From positions 2,542,001 through 2,606,000 of the forward strand of contig MSED01000002.1 in the NCBI GenBank assembly GCA_002099365.1: 64,000 nucleotides of DNA, in the 5' to 3' direction. The number at the start of each line of letters is the position of its first letter. Position 1 is the first letter of the stretch. The notes under the pieces were generated by a model. That model was not told the DNA's origin. It saw only the letters and a program-made list of their open reading frames with translations, and made no database searches. Below, piece after piece: positions 46,605 to 58,515 of the stretch. The DNA is from Phialophora verrucosa (lineage: Eukaryota > Ascomycota > Eurotiomycetes > Chaetothyriales > Herpotrichiellaceae). Position numbers and translations under genes: made by a program.

Positions 46605-49154
46605 TTACAGGTTTCCCACTTCCCACGCTCCATCGGCCGGAGACCCTAGGTCCTGGAACTGGTAGAACGGGTCGTATGTCATGTCGATGACGGGCGCGTT
46701 GCTGGGCATCGCCCACGGCGCGGTCGGGGCTTTCGGAAACGGGGCATACATCACTGGGAATGGTGTTCTTGCGTCCGCATTTGCATTTGCATTTGCATTC
46801 ACGTTGGACGCACCATGGATATCCTCTTCCATGGGCTGTCGCTCGTGCAGCCGCTCGTGCTGTTTGCCTGTTTGTTGCGCATTCGGACGTGTAGAGCGGT
46901 GGTCCGAGTAGGGCGGCAGGGCCTGTCCGTTCGACATGTCGACCTCGGCGGTGGGGGGATTGTGGGAGATCTGCATTTCGACCGTGTGGTCGTCATTGCC
47001 GGCGGGATTGTCGTCGTCGTCGTCGCGGCAGAAGGACTCGTGGAATAGACCGTGGTTCGACGCGCCCAGATCCTTGCCGTCGAAATTGTACTGCAAGATC
47101 TTCCACATGAGCCGCGGATTGATCGAGACCGTCCGTCGAGACGGCTCCGGCTGCTGGTCTGCGTGGCCTGAGGTGAAGGCCGAGCGGATCAAGGCCCGAA
47201 GCGTGTCGTGCTGTGCGGAAAATCAGCCGGGCCAAAAGCCTCATGGGGGACAAGCAACTCACCAACAACCGGCAAGACGGCCACAGCTCCGCCAGTTCTC
47301 CCAGGAACAACGTGCATGTTTCCAGCTTGACCTGCGCGGCCTCGCGGATTTGGCGGTCCGCCGCCCGGCAAAAGTAGATGTGAATCGTGGCCGCGACGGC
47401 CGTGCACTGGCCAATAAAGGGATCCGAGATGCGGTACCCCTTCTCCCGAATCATGTCGATCAGGCGCACGATCCACGTGGCGTGGATGAAGGCCAGCTCC
47501 GAGGATGTCTTCCAGAACGTATTTGGCACGGCCAGTTGGGCCGACTGCTGCGGGCGTGCAGAGTACAGAAACGGGTGGTTCAGGATGCTGTGGATCGCGT
47601 GGTATGTGACCTGGAGGAAGAGCCAGGGGCTCCAATACCCGCGGTTCTGGAGCTCGTCGTTGGTACGGTCGCGGAATCGCGCCGAGTCCCACCGGTGGTA
47701 GGTCGGCATCTTGGTCTCCAGGTTCATCAGGTGAGCGCAAATCACGGCGTACCCTGACTCGACGGACCACGGGGGCTCGCTGTTTGTGTGGGCGCATTGC
47801 ATCACGTACGTGCGGACTTGCTGCCACAGTGTCCCCAGCTGCACCATGTACGCCCACATGCCGGTCCTCTCCGGCTCTTCGCCTCGCACCGTCTCTTGCG
47901 GCATGCGAGGAGGCAGCACATTTGACCCCTTCCGCAGGTCCGGGTGCAGGGGAACGTACTTAGGGTTTTCACTGTCCTGGAGGATGGTCAGCTCGGAAAC
48001 GGACTGTCCGTACATGCGTTCCAAAAGATGGAGGCTCCAGAACACTCTCCTACGCGCCTCGGAGGCCGGGGAGAGCTCGCTCGGTCTCAGTTCTACATCG
48101 AGGCCGGCACATTTCGAAAACGTCACTGCGATGTTGAGGTGCAGAGTGGCTATGTGCACGTCGTTCGCTGCGCCAGGAATTAAGAGGGCAATCTCGCATG
48201 GCTCCGTTCAAGGGGAAGGAGTCCTACCATGAAAGTTTGCCAGCGCCAGCATGCATAGACTCTGAACCGTGGCGAGAGTGACTTTGCCCTGCGCAATCCG
48301 GAGCATGATGTGCTCTCGTGCCAGCTGGGCATATTGTCCGCTCAATTGCTCCGATCGCCCTTTGAAGAATGGATGCTTCGAGTGGCATAGGGAGAGGGCT
48401 AGCAGCGAGAAAACGACCTCGTCACGGCAGTGTTCCGTAGAGGAGAGGTCGTCGTCAGCATCAAAGAGCCATAGGGGCTGCATGTGGCAGTATCTGAAGT
48501 ATCCATCGACGGCGTCAAGGATTGCATCTCTGGGCGGCATGGCCCTGACAGGAAGTTAGCGGGTGGCCGCTCGGGGCAAAAGAGAAGAAGGGGGTCGATC
48601 TTGCCTCGAAGATGTAACGATGCTTCTGCGCGCCTTTTGTGACGGTCGATGACTTGTAGACCTGGTCGAATCCGATATCGGTGATTCTGTATCGCTGTTT
48701 GCCCTGGTTCTGGGCCGCGGCGTCAGTGACCCAAGTCAAACTCTGATTGAAAGATGAGCAATCCTGCAACCCTACATGCGTCCTTCAATGATCATCTCCA
48801 TCCTCTCCTCCAGCTGCGCTAATCGTGATTCCTGCATTCGGGTGATCAATTCATGAGAATTCAGCGGGGTCCATTGGGTGGTGAACGCCATACCACGTCC
48901 CTCGAACTGCCCTGCAGTGTCTCGGACGACACATACCCGTAGTGACCTTCGGTATACCAACATGGTTGGGAGAGACGCACGCAAGTCGAGCAGGCCGGCC
49001 TCTCGCCTGGGCAACGTGTCTTTTTCCTTCTGTTGAATCCTCAGTGTTAGCACAATATATTAGAATCCATTTCGCGGACCTGGAGTCACGCCCACCGGCA
49101 GTTCTCGCACGCCTGGTGCATGCGTTTTTGGACACGGTTCTGCGTTGCGGGCAT
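46605..49154 (-). CDS. Zn2Cys6 transcription factor, seven exons, one GC-AG intron
   Basis: Exons: 49154-49096, 49029-48894, 48831-48776, 48709-48605, 48544-48228, 48167-47263 and 47210-46605. All phases close, giving 727 aa, and introns are 52-66 nt. The zinc cluster spans exons 1-2 with canonical spacing: CENC, six residues to RC, then CSTC and a final Cys before WYTEG. Exon 3 encodes a coiled coil (RLAQLEERMEMIIEG). Exon 4 is a Ser/Thr/Arg linker. Exons 5-6 hold the fungal regulatory domain (DAILDAVDGYFRYCHMQP, then SEARRRVFWSLHLLERMYG). The tail contains an Asn-Ala repeat. Intron 4 must use a GC donor (GAG|GCAAGA). It lies at the left edge of the oxygenase group and is a candidate regulator of it. 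Confidence 0.85.
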
Positions 49155-49504
49155 GCTTCTCAGCGATTGCAATTGTCTCTTATTTTTTTCGACGTGGAGG
49201 CCCCGTCAACCTAGTTGTGTCGCAAGAAAGCGAGATTGATGAATGTGTTGAGCGGAGAGTGAACAAATTGCGGAGAAAACATACGCCAAAAATTGGGGCC
49301 CCTTATCAGTCTCTGATTCAGCGCCGGAATTGTGGTCCTTTTAAGGCTTAGAAGGATGCCAGGTAGTGCTAGAATGATTTCTAGGCGGTGCGAAGTAATA
49401 ACTAAGTTAAGGAGAGCGGAATTGCTCCAATCACTCCTCGACAATGCTTATAAGCAACCCAACCTTGTCTGCATCTGATCAGACAACTCGGGTTCGTCCA
49501 CCCT
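49155..49504. other. Intergenic, 350 bases
   Basis: AT-rich stretch between the 5' end of the regulator and the 3' end of the Rieske gene; it must hold the regulator's promoter. No coding feature seen. Confidence 0.5.
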
Positions 49505-50817
49505 TCACCATTCAGTTTCGGCTGATTTCACAGAGTCGCACGCCAGTCCAGCACAGAAAGCCTCATCGTCCTCTGTGGTTTTAGAGACGGGTAAAGATCG
49601 ACGCGCCGGCCAGATCTCTTCGCCATTTGCTTCTTCGCTCTTTCGATGGTCTGTGACAAGCTGCCTGACTACGTTCTGGAAATACAGAGGCGCACTCTCC
49701 AGATGTGGGTGCAACTCGCCGTTGATGAACACGCCGACATTCAAGTTCTTCTGAGCCGCGTTGCAGAGATGTTTGTCTTCGGAGAGGACGCGTTTGAAGA
49801 ACGAGTCGATGTGCTCGAAGTCCTCGTCTGAAGCGTCAACGTGGCGGTAGACCTCGTACTCCATGGAGCATGTGGTCGCAGATGTTGGAACGCAACGCAT
49901 CATATAGAAGAAGTGCGGCCTAGAGGCACACACGATTAGCAGGATTTCTGTCCGGCGAAGACCATGCGATGTTTGGCTTACGAGACTGTCATACACGCGT
50001 TGGGGAAGTAGTAGGTGCTCGCATTTTTGATATCCGCGTCTTCCTGCCCCTTCTTTGGGCGAGAAAAGTGTTGGATGTAGCCAAGCTTGGGGACGGTGTA
50101 ATAGTATGTGAGATCGGCTAGCTTGACCACGTCCGGATGGGCCACTTGACAGTGGTAGCACTCGTTGTAGTTGTCGGCGAGCGTCTTCCAGTTGTAGTCG
50201 CCTTGCATCTGCCACACGTGGTCGAACTTGTACTGCGAGAAATCAAACGCCTGAAAGCGTTCTTGGGTATCGGCTTCTTTGAAATCGTCGTCCCACGCTA
50301 CTGTTGGGTTAGGCGACGCGTCGAGATTGACCCATACGAAGCCCAAGGCATCAACATGCACATGGACTGCGAACAAGGTGTGGTTCTCCTTTTGGAAGGT
50401 CGGCACGCTCTCGAATCGAGGAGCCTTTGCAAGCTTGCCGTTCAATCCGTAAGACCAGCCGTGATACTTGCAGGAGAAGATTTTGGCATTGCCTGCGTCC
50501 TCCGTGACGACAGGGAAGGCACGGTGCCGGCAGATGTTGTGGAAGCCATTTATCGTGCCGTCACTGTCCATACAAAGAACAAAAGAAAACCCAGCCTCGT
50601 GGAAGCGTAAGTAGTCGCCCGGTTTGGTGAACCTCAGCTTATGAGTGATCAGGAGCCATTTCTTCGAAAATATGGCCCGACGCTCGAGTTTGTACATGTG
50701 AGGGCTGGAGTACCATGATGCTGGAAGTGCCCGTGGTTCTGATGTGGCTTTCAAAGGTAACTTTTGTTTCAAGTCTGCGTTCCCGGATCCAATGAGAGAA
50801 CTGAGTGTCGACAACAT
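49505..50817 (-). CDS. Rieske non-haem iron oxygenase, choline-monooxygenase type
   Basis: Exons 50817-49982 and 49919-49505 (GTAAGC...CTCTAG, phase 2) give 416 aa. The ATG at 50815-50817 is the first in frame. The Rieske [2Fe-2S] site is complete: C-R-H near residue 95 and C-K-Y-H-G-W about 20 residues later. The mononuclear iron site is in DNYNECYHCQVAHPDV (about 210-225), which carries the two His. The family includes choline monooxygenase and related quaternary-amine oxygenases, which hydroxylate a methyl group on the amine. Substrate here is inferred only. It is divergent from the flavin monooxygenase across 559 bases, so the two may share control. Confidence 0.9.
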
Positions 50818-51376
50818 CGTGTCCCATGTGTTATGGGGAGAAAATACTCCCAATTTTTGCTGGTTGGCTTCATCCTCTTATTTTTCCACACACTTCTGCC
50901 TTGAATGGTCTGAACCGATGCCAGGGCCGCCGGCCGTATTCGGTCCATGGCTCCAGAAATTTCGTGGCAGTCGGCCGTCCTGGCCACGGCCATCCGATCC
51001 ATCAGGCATACGGTGGTGGTTCCGTTGTTAGACCGTCTGCAACGCTGGACGTTCACGGCCATGGCAAGCCCGGGCAACTCTAGCGTGCTGTACGGAGTAA
51101 ATTTGACAAGTCGGTCAGCATATAGGGGCGTCGCCGGTCACCTGAGCGGCGGCTTTCGGAGGAGCACCCTACCGCATCGGGAAAACGAATCCGTTGCTAG
51201 AATGATGGTTCCGCCTGGTTGCTGGATGAGAACAGCAGAAATTACGATAAGGAAATCAAGGTCTGGGAAGAAAATGTTTCAAGATACGGGAGGTGCTGCT
51301 GGCCGAATGTTGAAACAGTTTGGGACTGGCCATTTGGGAGGACAGAGCTGCACCCAGAAAAGTCGGTGCTAGGACA
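50818..51376. promoter_or_regulatory. Divergent promoter region of the Rieske and flavin monooxygenase genes
   Basis: The two oxygenase genes start on opposite strands 559 bases apart. I see CGG-containing triplets here but no convincing inverted CGG pair, so a binding site for a Zn2Cys6 factor cannot be assigned. Confidence 0.45.
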
Positions 51377-53493
51377 ATGGCACAACCACTAAGATGCAAC
51401 ATTATCGGGGCAGGGTGAGTTGGCTCAGCCTTGCACTTGTCTACGAAGTATGTGCACTGATTAAATGCTATTGCTCGATAGAGTTTCGGGCATCCTGATG
51501 GGTATGTGAATATCCGTTCATCATTATTCTTGAGTGGAAAGGGTGCTCACAGTGGATCATGCAGCTTTCAAGCTCCAGGAAGCCTTTGGAGATTCTGTCG
51601 ATATCAAGGTCTTTGAGAAGAATAGCGATGTAGGAGGGACATGGTTCGAGAACCGATACCCAGGTAAGTGCGTAAAAGCCCCTTATTCAGGCTCCGGCCG
51701 CGGAATGAGGGAGCAATGCTCTGTGCTGATGATCTCTTCTGTGAAAGGATGCGCCTGTGATGTGCCAAGTCACATTTACCAATTCAGCTTCGCTCCCAAT
51801 CCCTACTGGTCAAAATTGTAAGGGTGAATCTCCCTTCCAGATCCCTTGTCGGGCTTCATTGAGACGTCGATCTGACAAAAGGATCCGTAGCTATGCATCT
51901 TCCGCCGAGATACAGCTTTATATTAAGGCTGTTGCCTTGCATTATCGACTGGACCGATTTATTACATTCAACACTCTGGTGGAAAAAGCAGTGTGGGACG
52001 AAAAATGCTCTCGCTGGACCTTGACGGTTGATGGAGGACGCGAATACGAGAGCGAAATCCTGGTAAATGCTAGCGGAATCCTGAACAATCCCAAATTCCC
52101 CGAGTTAAGCGGCCTAGAAAGTTTCGGCGGACAAATCGTCCATACCGCTGCCTGGGACGATCAAGTCAGTGTTACAGGGAAACGACTCGCGATAGTCGGT
52201 GCAGGTGCAAGTGCCATCCAGGTCCTCCCGGCGCTGCAGAACCGTGCAGACCACATCGATATCTACATAAGGACGCCCTCTTGGATCACTCCCCCGAGCG
52301 GTGCCAGCTTTTCCACCGAGCACAACCACACCTACACTCCAGACGAAAAGGCCCGGTTCGTTGAAGATGACGAACATTCTCTTCGGGTGCGCAAGGAGAT
52401 GGAAGCATCTTTCAATGCGATGTTCGGAGCCTTTGTGAAAGGCAGCGAAAAGCAGCATGAGATGCGCTCGCGGATCGAGAGACGGATGAAGGAGCTCATT
52501 CACAGTGTAGACTTACAAGAAAAGTTGATCCCGACGTTCGAAGCCGGCTGTCGGCGCCTCAACCCTGGTGAGAGGTACCTCGAGGCTCTCCAGCAGGAGA
52601 ACGTTACACCGGTTTTTGAGTCGATTCAAACGGTAACACGAGATGGCGTCCAGGACTCCTCAGGGAAGTTAAGGCCAGCGGACGTCCTCATTGCCGCCAC
52701 GGGCTTTGACACATCGTTCAGGCCTCGGTTTCCCATCCTCGGCAGCGGCGGACACGATCTCAGAGAACTGTGGAAAGACGAACCAGCTTCATACTGCGGT
52801 CTAGCGGTGTCTGGCTTCCCGAATTACCTTATCTTCCTCGGACCTAACACGCCCATCTCTAATGGCAGCCTGATGGGTATCCTCGAAGGTACAGCAGACT
52901 TCTTCATTCGACTCATCCGGAAATTGAGAGTGCAGCAAGCGATATATTTCGATATCCGACAATCTGTTCAGGACGATTTCAATGACCACGCACAAAGTGT
53001 TATGAAGGACCTGGTCTGGACCGGGAGCTGCCAATCCTGGTTCAAAAACCGCCACGGCAGAGTCACGGCTGTCTGGCCTGGCAGTGGCCTGCATTATCGT
53101 GAATTCCTCGAGTCCGATCGATGGGAGGACTTCGAGTGGCGATACAACGGGAATCGATTCGCGCATTGGGGACTCGGGTTCTCTCATCTCGAGAGAAGCG
53201 AATCCCCCGATCTGAGCCACTGGATCAAGCCGTATCCAAATTTACCTCTTGAAGCTCTGCAGCGTGTGGCTTGCGGTCACAACTCAGCCCCTGAGGAGCA
53301 ACTTCGCTCTGGCCTCAATCCAGGATCGAACATAAAGCCTGGTAAGACTCGCGTCGACTCGAAGGGAACCAGCAGCACCGAAGGACGCATCTTCTCCACT
53401 CGTTGGGATGGAGATTTGAAAGTCGTGGACGCACCGCATGTTGGCTTTCTGTCGAGTGCTACAGCGTTTAGTGTCCAACTTCGACAGGTTTAG
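51377..53493 (+). CDS. Baeyer-Villiger-type flavin monooxygenase
   Basis: Five exons: 51377-51414, 51482-51501, 51553-51663, 51748-51817 and 51882-53493, giving 616 aa. The first three small exons build the N-terminal FAD loop: NIIGAGVSGILM (GxGxxG), then VDIKVFEKNSDVGGTW. The Baeyer-Villiger fingerprint is at about 160 (FGGQIVHTAAWDDQ, matching FxGxxxHxxxW), and the NADPH-binding GAGASAIQ follows near 180. These enzymes insert an oxygen next to a carbonyl or oxidise heteroatoms using NADPH and O2. The 20-nt exon 2 is required to join the FAD loop. The C-terminal ~70 residues are Ser/Gly-rich and probably flexible. Confidence 0.9.
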
Positions 53494-53733
53494 ACCAGGT
53501 CGCATATGGAACCAGTGCCTTTGATTGGCTTGCCTCTGCTGGGGTGGGAGGGCTCTGGGCAGGGTAGGGTTTAAGATATCTAGACGGCGCGGATGCTGGA
53601 TAATATGGGCCTCGCCGTTTCCGGGCTGATCAGGTAAGGTCATTGCGTAATATCAATAGCAACTTTTAGGCATTTCATGGAATGCATCTGTCTAACATGC
53701 TGGTTGGTCATTCAATGCATTCTTTCGTTTCTT

Positions 53734-55098
53734 TCAGAGTCGCGCCTGCTCAGACCTCGAGAGCACTCTGCGAGGCGGCCCTCGGCGACTTCCATCGTTG
53801 CACACGAACGGAAGTCTGACACCTGGATCACTTTTCAACCTCCACTTCTCTCGAACCTCCGCTGGTGCCTTTCCTTCGAAACAGTCTGCAATGTAGTTCC
53901 CAAGAACCGGGAGGAACTTGAAGCCGCTTCAAAGCCGTTAGTGACGGCTCTCGACAAGAAGCTGAACATTGTGTTTCGTTTGTAGGACAAGGGAATCTCA
54001 AACTTACTGTCCTGCCCCTCCTGCTGCAATGAATAGGCCTTTGATGGAGGGATGGTCATCAACAACAAAATTACCTTCAGGAGTATCGGTGTACCAGCAA
54101 AGTCGGCGCCTTATCCACGGTCTGTCCGCAAACCTCGGCAGTATCTGCTTCAGGCCTTGCCGTAGCGCAGAGTCAGCAGAATCCGGTATGAAGAAAGATG
54201 TTGCGTTATTAGAGTCTCGTTTTGGTGCTGATATAATCTGGCCACTGCCCTCGATGGGCACTCTGGTCTCGAAACCGTGGCTATGGCAGGCTACCTTCAG
54301 GATGTTGGTACCGGGGTGGGGAGGGAAGACGAAGAAGCCCGATGTCATGTTGATGAGAGTCGGCATTTGAGAAATGCTGTACGCTTCCTCCGGAGTAAGT
54401 TGGATAAAGCCAACGGGCTGCCCCGAGGACGACATGGCGTAAGTCAGGTCTAAAAAGCCATTCGTCCATGCACCCGTGGCAAGAATGACTCTCGATCCGA
54501 AAACAGGAGGACCAAAAGCGACATTGACGCCGTCAATCTGAGAGTCCGCGATCCTAATTGAGGTGACCGTGCCTCTTGGTCCCGTGATGATGGAGACTCC
54601 CTTCTCAGTGCACAGAGTGGCCAAGCGAGTGATGGAGGCCGCAGCATCCGCCCAGCCAGCATTGGGATTCAAATAGCCGCCAAACTCTGCCTGAATCTCG
54701 TTCAAGGATGGAAATTTGCGCTTCAGCTCGCTGGTGCTGCTAAAGCCTTCGTACGGGATGTCCTGACCTTTGAGAACACCTTTCAGCTTTTCCAGAAACG
54801 CGTCTGGCAGAGATTCGGAGGTCAACACGAAGCCCGAGTTATGGTAGCAACTCGCAAAGGGACCCGTGCGCCAGGCCCGCAACGCCTCTTTGGCCATGCG
54901 CGCGTAGAACGGGTCGGAATAGTCGCTGCGCACGATTCGCGAGATGTCGCAGCTGCTTCCGTCCGGAACTGGGGTTGCCATGCGATCGAGAACGGTGACA
55001 TTGGTGAATCCTCTCTGCGCAAGACTGAGGGCAGTCGACAGGCCGAAGACGCCAGCGCCGACGATGACGATGGCATCTTGCTTTGGAGGTGACGGCAT
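53734..55098 (-). CDS. FAD-dependent amine oxidase, fructosyl-amine/sarcosine oxidase type
   Basis: Exons 55098-54008 and 53926-53734, intron 53927-54007 (GTAAGT, CACTAAC branch site, AAG acceptor, phase 2), give 427 aa. The FAD motif is VIVGAGVFGLSTALSLAQRG at 11-30 (GxGxxG), followed by the acidic end of strand 2 (VLDR). The C-terminal exon restores GAGHGFKFLPVLGNYIAD, the conserved second flavin-contact block of amadoriases and the DAO superfamily. No PTS1 is visible at the C-terminus (it ends QARL), so peroxisomal targeting is uncertain. Such enzymes oxidatively cleave N-methyl or N-fructosyl amino acids, releasing H2O2. The tail-to-tail flavin monooxygenase ends 240 bases away. Confidence 0.88.
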
Positions 55099-55863
55099 TG
55101 TTCTTGAAGAGACCCTTCGCTGCTTCCTCCTCGACAATTTTTGCACGAAACCCAACTTGAGCTTGCAAGACCCTTTCCGGTATAATTATTGCTTATCGTG
55201 CTACCCGTGCCAAACAGAAAACTCCGCAACAAACGCTGCACCTAGTACAACTGTCTGCTATCTCGCCCGGAACTCGCCTGACCAGATTGGGCATGCTATA
55301 CTCGGGACATCAAGCAATTTATCAGGCCGGTCGCTGTGAGCCGGTCACATGGGCGGGGCGTTGCTTGGTGGGCGGAGGGTGTTTAGCCCCCCCGCCCATT
55401 GCTACCCACCCTCCTCATCTCACTGTCCATACGCGGTGTCCCCTTTACCAAACTTCACGTTTCCTGAGTCGTCTGCAGGTTACTTTAGCCTTCAAAGTAC
55501 CATTTGTAGCCCCGCTTATCTTGGACCGACCCCAGGTTTGGTAACAAGCTCGACGAGGATGGTCGTGTGAGCCAATCGCGCGTCTCGGGATTATCCCCTA
55601 TCGATCAATTCTACGGGGGAGATCAGAGCAGCGACTTCTGGAGTCGGCGCCGCTGGGACTGCGCTGGTGTCCATCAGGATGCCCGAGCTAGAGAACTTGA
55701 TAAAGCCAATGGAGTCCCACGCCCATTACGCTGGAGGTTCGCCCATCGGAGACCTGTCTGTGTGTTTCCAGAGTCACTCCGGCTCGCTCTTTCCAGCTTG
55801 CCAGAACCCGGGATATCCAAATAATCGAGCCCCCGTGTTCATCCAGTGACAGACGGTCCCGAC
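55099..55863. other. Divergent intergenic region
   Basis: This 765-base region separates the amine oxidase and transporter starts. A polypyrimidine-rich stretch lies near 55385-55450. No coding feature supported. Confidence 0.45.
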
Positions 55864-57814
55864 ATGGCAGTTGAAGAAATCCTCAATGAGCAGGTTGCCG
55901 CCTTGGAGAATGAGAAGCACCCCGACGTCGAGCAACGTATCGGCCTCGGACATAAACTGGAGGCCAGCATCTCCCGCAGTTCTGTTGATGGAGCTCCTAA
56001 GCAAGGTGAAATATTCTCCATAGGCGAAGTTGATGCCGCGTTGGATGCCAAGATGAGATTGTTGAACAGAGTACCACAGCCCTACATACCAAAGCCTCTA
56101 CACGTACCCAAGCTGACGGCCTTCTCTAGACAATTGACGAGATCGGGTGGACAACCATGCATCTGAAGCTCTTCTTCCTCAATGGCTTTGGATACGCGGC
56201 AGACTCTCTCGTCCTTGGGTTGCAGTCCGTGACTGCGGGCCAGGCCGCACTCGAGTTTCAGCCATCGTTCTCTTACGGCCTCACTGTTGCCGCATACTCG
56301 GGAATGTTGGTCGGCGCGCTATTCTGGGGACTGGGTAAGAGAACACTTTGTCCGAAACGATGTATGCACACCTGATTCTAAAACGATCTGAAGGCGCGGA
56401 CGTTATTGGCCGCCGATTCGCCTTCAACACCTCCCTCTTTATTTGCTCGGTCTTCGCCATCGTGGCCGGAGCATCGCCCAACTGGGATGCCCTCGGCACG
56501 TTCACCGCGCTGGCTGCTTTCGGTGCTGGCGGCAACCTGGTTCTCGACACGACAGTCTTTCTGGAATTCCTCCCCGGTAATAAACAGTGGCTTCTCACTC
56601 TCATGGCCTGTTGGTGGGGTCTCGCTCCTGTTATTACCGCTGCCTTCGCCTGGCCTCTTCTTTCATTGCCTCAATTTATCTGCACCGAGGCTGCAACTTG
56701 TACTCGGTCGAATAATATGGTAATGCTTGTCTCAAAACGAGTGCGTATCAAGATCTCTAACCCCTGTACTAGGGTTGGCGATATGTCTGGCTTGGCAATG
56801 GAGCATTAGTGCTCGTCCTCAGTGTCCTGCGAGTCACGGTAATTCGGCTCAAGGAATCTCCCAAATACCTTCTCGCCAAAGGGCAAGACGAAGACGTCGC
56901 CCGCACATTCCGTGAGATTGCCCAGAAGTATAACCGGCCGTGCAGCTTGACCGTTGAGGAACTCGAAGCCTGTGGGACAACCTCGTCCACATACGGCAAG
57001 TCTCGGTACGGTTTCAGCGAACTGAAGGCTCACTTGCAGGGCCTTTTCGTCACGAAGAAACTGGCCATATCGACCGCAATGATCTGGTTCTCCTGGTTCT
57101 TGATCGGTAAGGATGTCCTCCTTTTCGAGACGTCTGACGCCACGTCGTGTGGTATACTAACTGCCTCGAGGCCTCGCGTACCCTCTTTTCTACGTCTTCC
57201 TCCCCGAGTTCCTCGCCAGTCGCGGCGCGCAAGTAGGACAGCCAGGCCCTTATTACCAATGGCGGAACTACATGGTTACAAACATGGTGGGCATCTTCGG
57301 CCCTGTAGCCGCAGGTTTCATGTGTAACCTCAAGTGTCTTGGGCGGAAGTACACAATGGTCATTGGCGCCCTCTGTTCCATGGCCTTCTTCTTCGCTTAT
57401 GCGGCTGTGCGGACCCCTGCGCAGAACATCGCCTTTACTTGATCGATTTACTTCTTCGTGAATGTCTACTATGGCACACTCTACGCCTATACACCCGAGG
57501 TATGTGGACAAAGTCATTCTCAGGGAGCAGAAGTTCGCTCTGACAAGCCCACCAGTCCTTGCCATCTGCGCATCGCGCGACCGGGAACGGCATTGCCGTT
57601 GGTTTCAATCGAGTCATGGGTCTAGTGTCCGCTTTTGTGGCTACATACGCCAACACGGCCACGTCTGCACCAATTTACATCTGCGCAACGCTCTACATTG
57701 TTATGGTGCGATGGACTCCCGAGCTCCTTGATTGACAATGCTGACCAAGTTGATTACTAGGCCATCGTGGCGGCAACTTTCCCGTTCGAGCCATATGGCA
57801 AGAGGTCCATGTAG
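55864..57814 (+). pseudogene. MFS transporter with an in-frame TGA
   Basis: Seven exons can be placed: 55864-56070, 56130-56334, 56394-56719, 56773-57106, 57171-57499, 57556-57705 and 57761-57814. All introns are GT-AG and the phases agree, for a 534-codon frame. The reading is a 12-helix major-facilitator of the SVOP/sugar-porter-like type: YAADSLVLGLQSV, GADVIGRRFAF (loop 2-3 motif), GAGGNLVLDTTVFLEFLPG, RLKESPKYLLAKGQ. Exon 5 contains TGA at 57440-57442 between NIAFT and SIYFFVNVYYGTLYAYTPE, where relatives have an ordinary residue. Downstream coding and splice sites are intact (SLPSAHRATGNGIAVGFNRVMG), so the lesion looks young. Truncation would remove roughly the last three helices. Confidence 0.75.
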
Positions 57815-58515
57815 GAAGAAAGGTGTTTGACAACCAGCTGACTTGGAATCGAGTCGACAGGAGAGGCATTGTCCTTGAAAGCGATGCGTGTTGCCAGCCG
57901 GGCAACGTTGAATTCTATACCACGGTTGTCCCAGACTTTGTCCCAGCTTGGAAACAGGCCTGTGTGGGGTGCACGGGAACGTCGACATGTCAGTCCATTT
58001 ACACATATGTGTGGCAGAGGACTGGTCAAATACTTGCGTATCTGCATCCCGTTCTTTAATCGATCTGAGGTAATCCGTATCTGGCTCGATGGATGGCTAA
58101 ATATAGGCAACCCTCAGCAGCGATTAGCGTGGCAAGGCAGGCTCTGGGCCCGCGTGGAGGTTCCGCGCCATATTCTCCGTCCTCCGTAGTTCCACCTCCT
58201 TACCCCAAGCTTATTAGGGTTTGTTGGCGCGCTAGCACAATGCAGAGAGGCGATGAGCCTTGTCTGTTTACACAAGTGCGAGCTGCTCGAACGTCATCGA
58301 TATTCAAAACCATGGTCAAAGCTGAGCATTGGCCTTGAAAACATGCGTCCCGCCGCTAAGCAATTCTTGACAGAAACGCCATTCTGCAGTCTGCGTCTGT
58401 GATGCAAGGGTGCTTTCCTTGCAAGAGATCACCCCCCTGCAACCACACCTGCCGTACAACCAGGGCTCCCCGGTTGTGACCTTTTGCCACGATCCAGCGT
58501 CAAGAGAGTGCAAAA
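57815..58515. other. Intergenic, no gene seen
   Basis: About 700 bases between the broken transporter and the methyltransferase. Short frames only, none recognisable. Confidence 0.45.

Noticed and set aside
46741..46800. Short GCATTT tandem units that look like a repeat array
   Set aside because: They encode an Asn-Ala stretch inside the regulator's last exon and are not an independent element or CRISPR.
46936..47757. A 273-codon plus-strand frame and overlapping minus-strand frames
   Set aside because: Shadows of exons 6-7 of the Zn2Cys6 regulator, which has a phase-consistent model.
50818..50853. Extension of the Rieske protein upstream of its ATG
   Set aside because: The frame is open but has no ATG before 50817, and the added residues do not match the family.
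57440..57442. The transporter TGA as a programmed readthrough site
   Set aside because: The following codon is TCG, not the CTA context that favours readthrough, and the downstream part is core membrane sequence, not a targeting extension.
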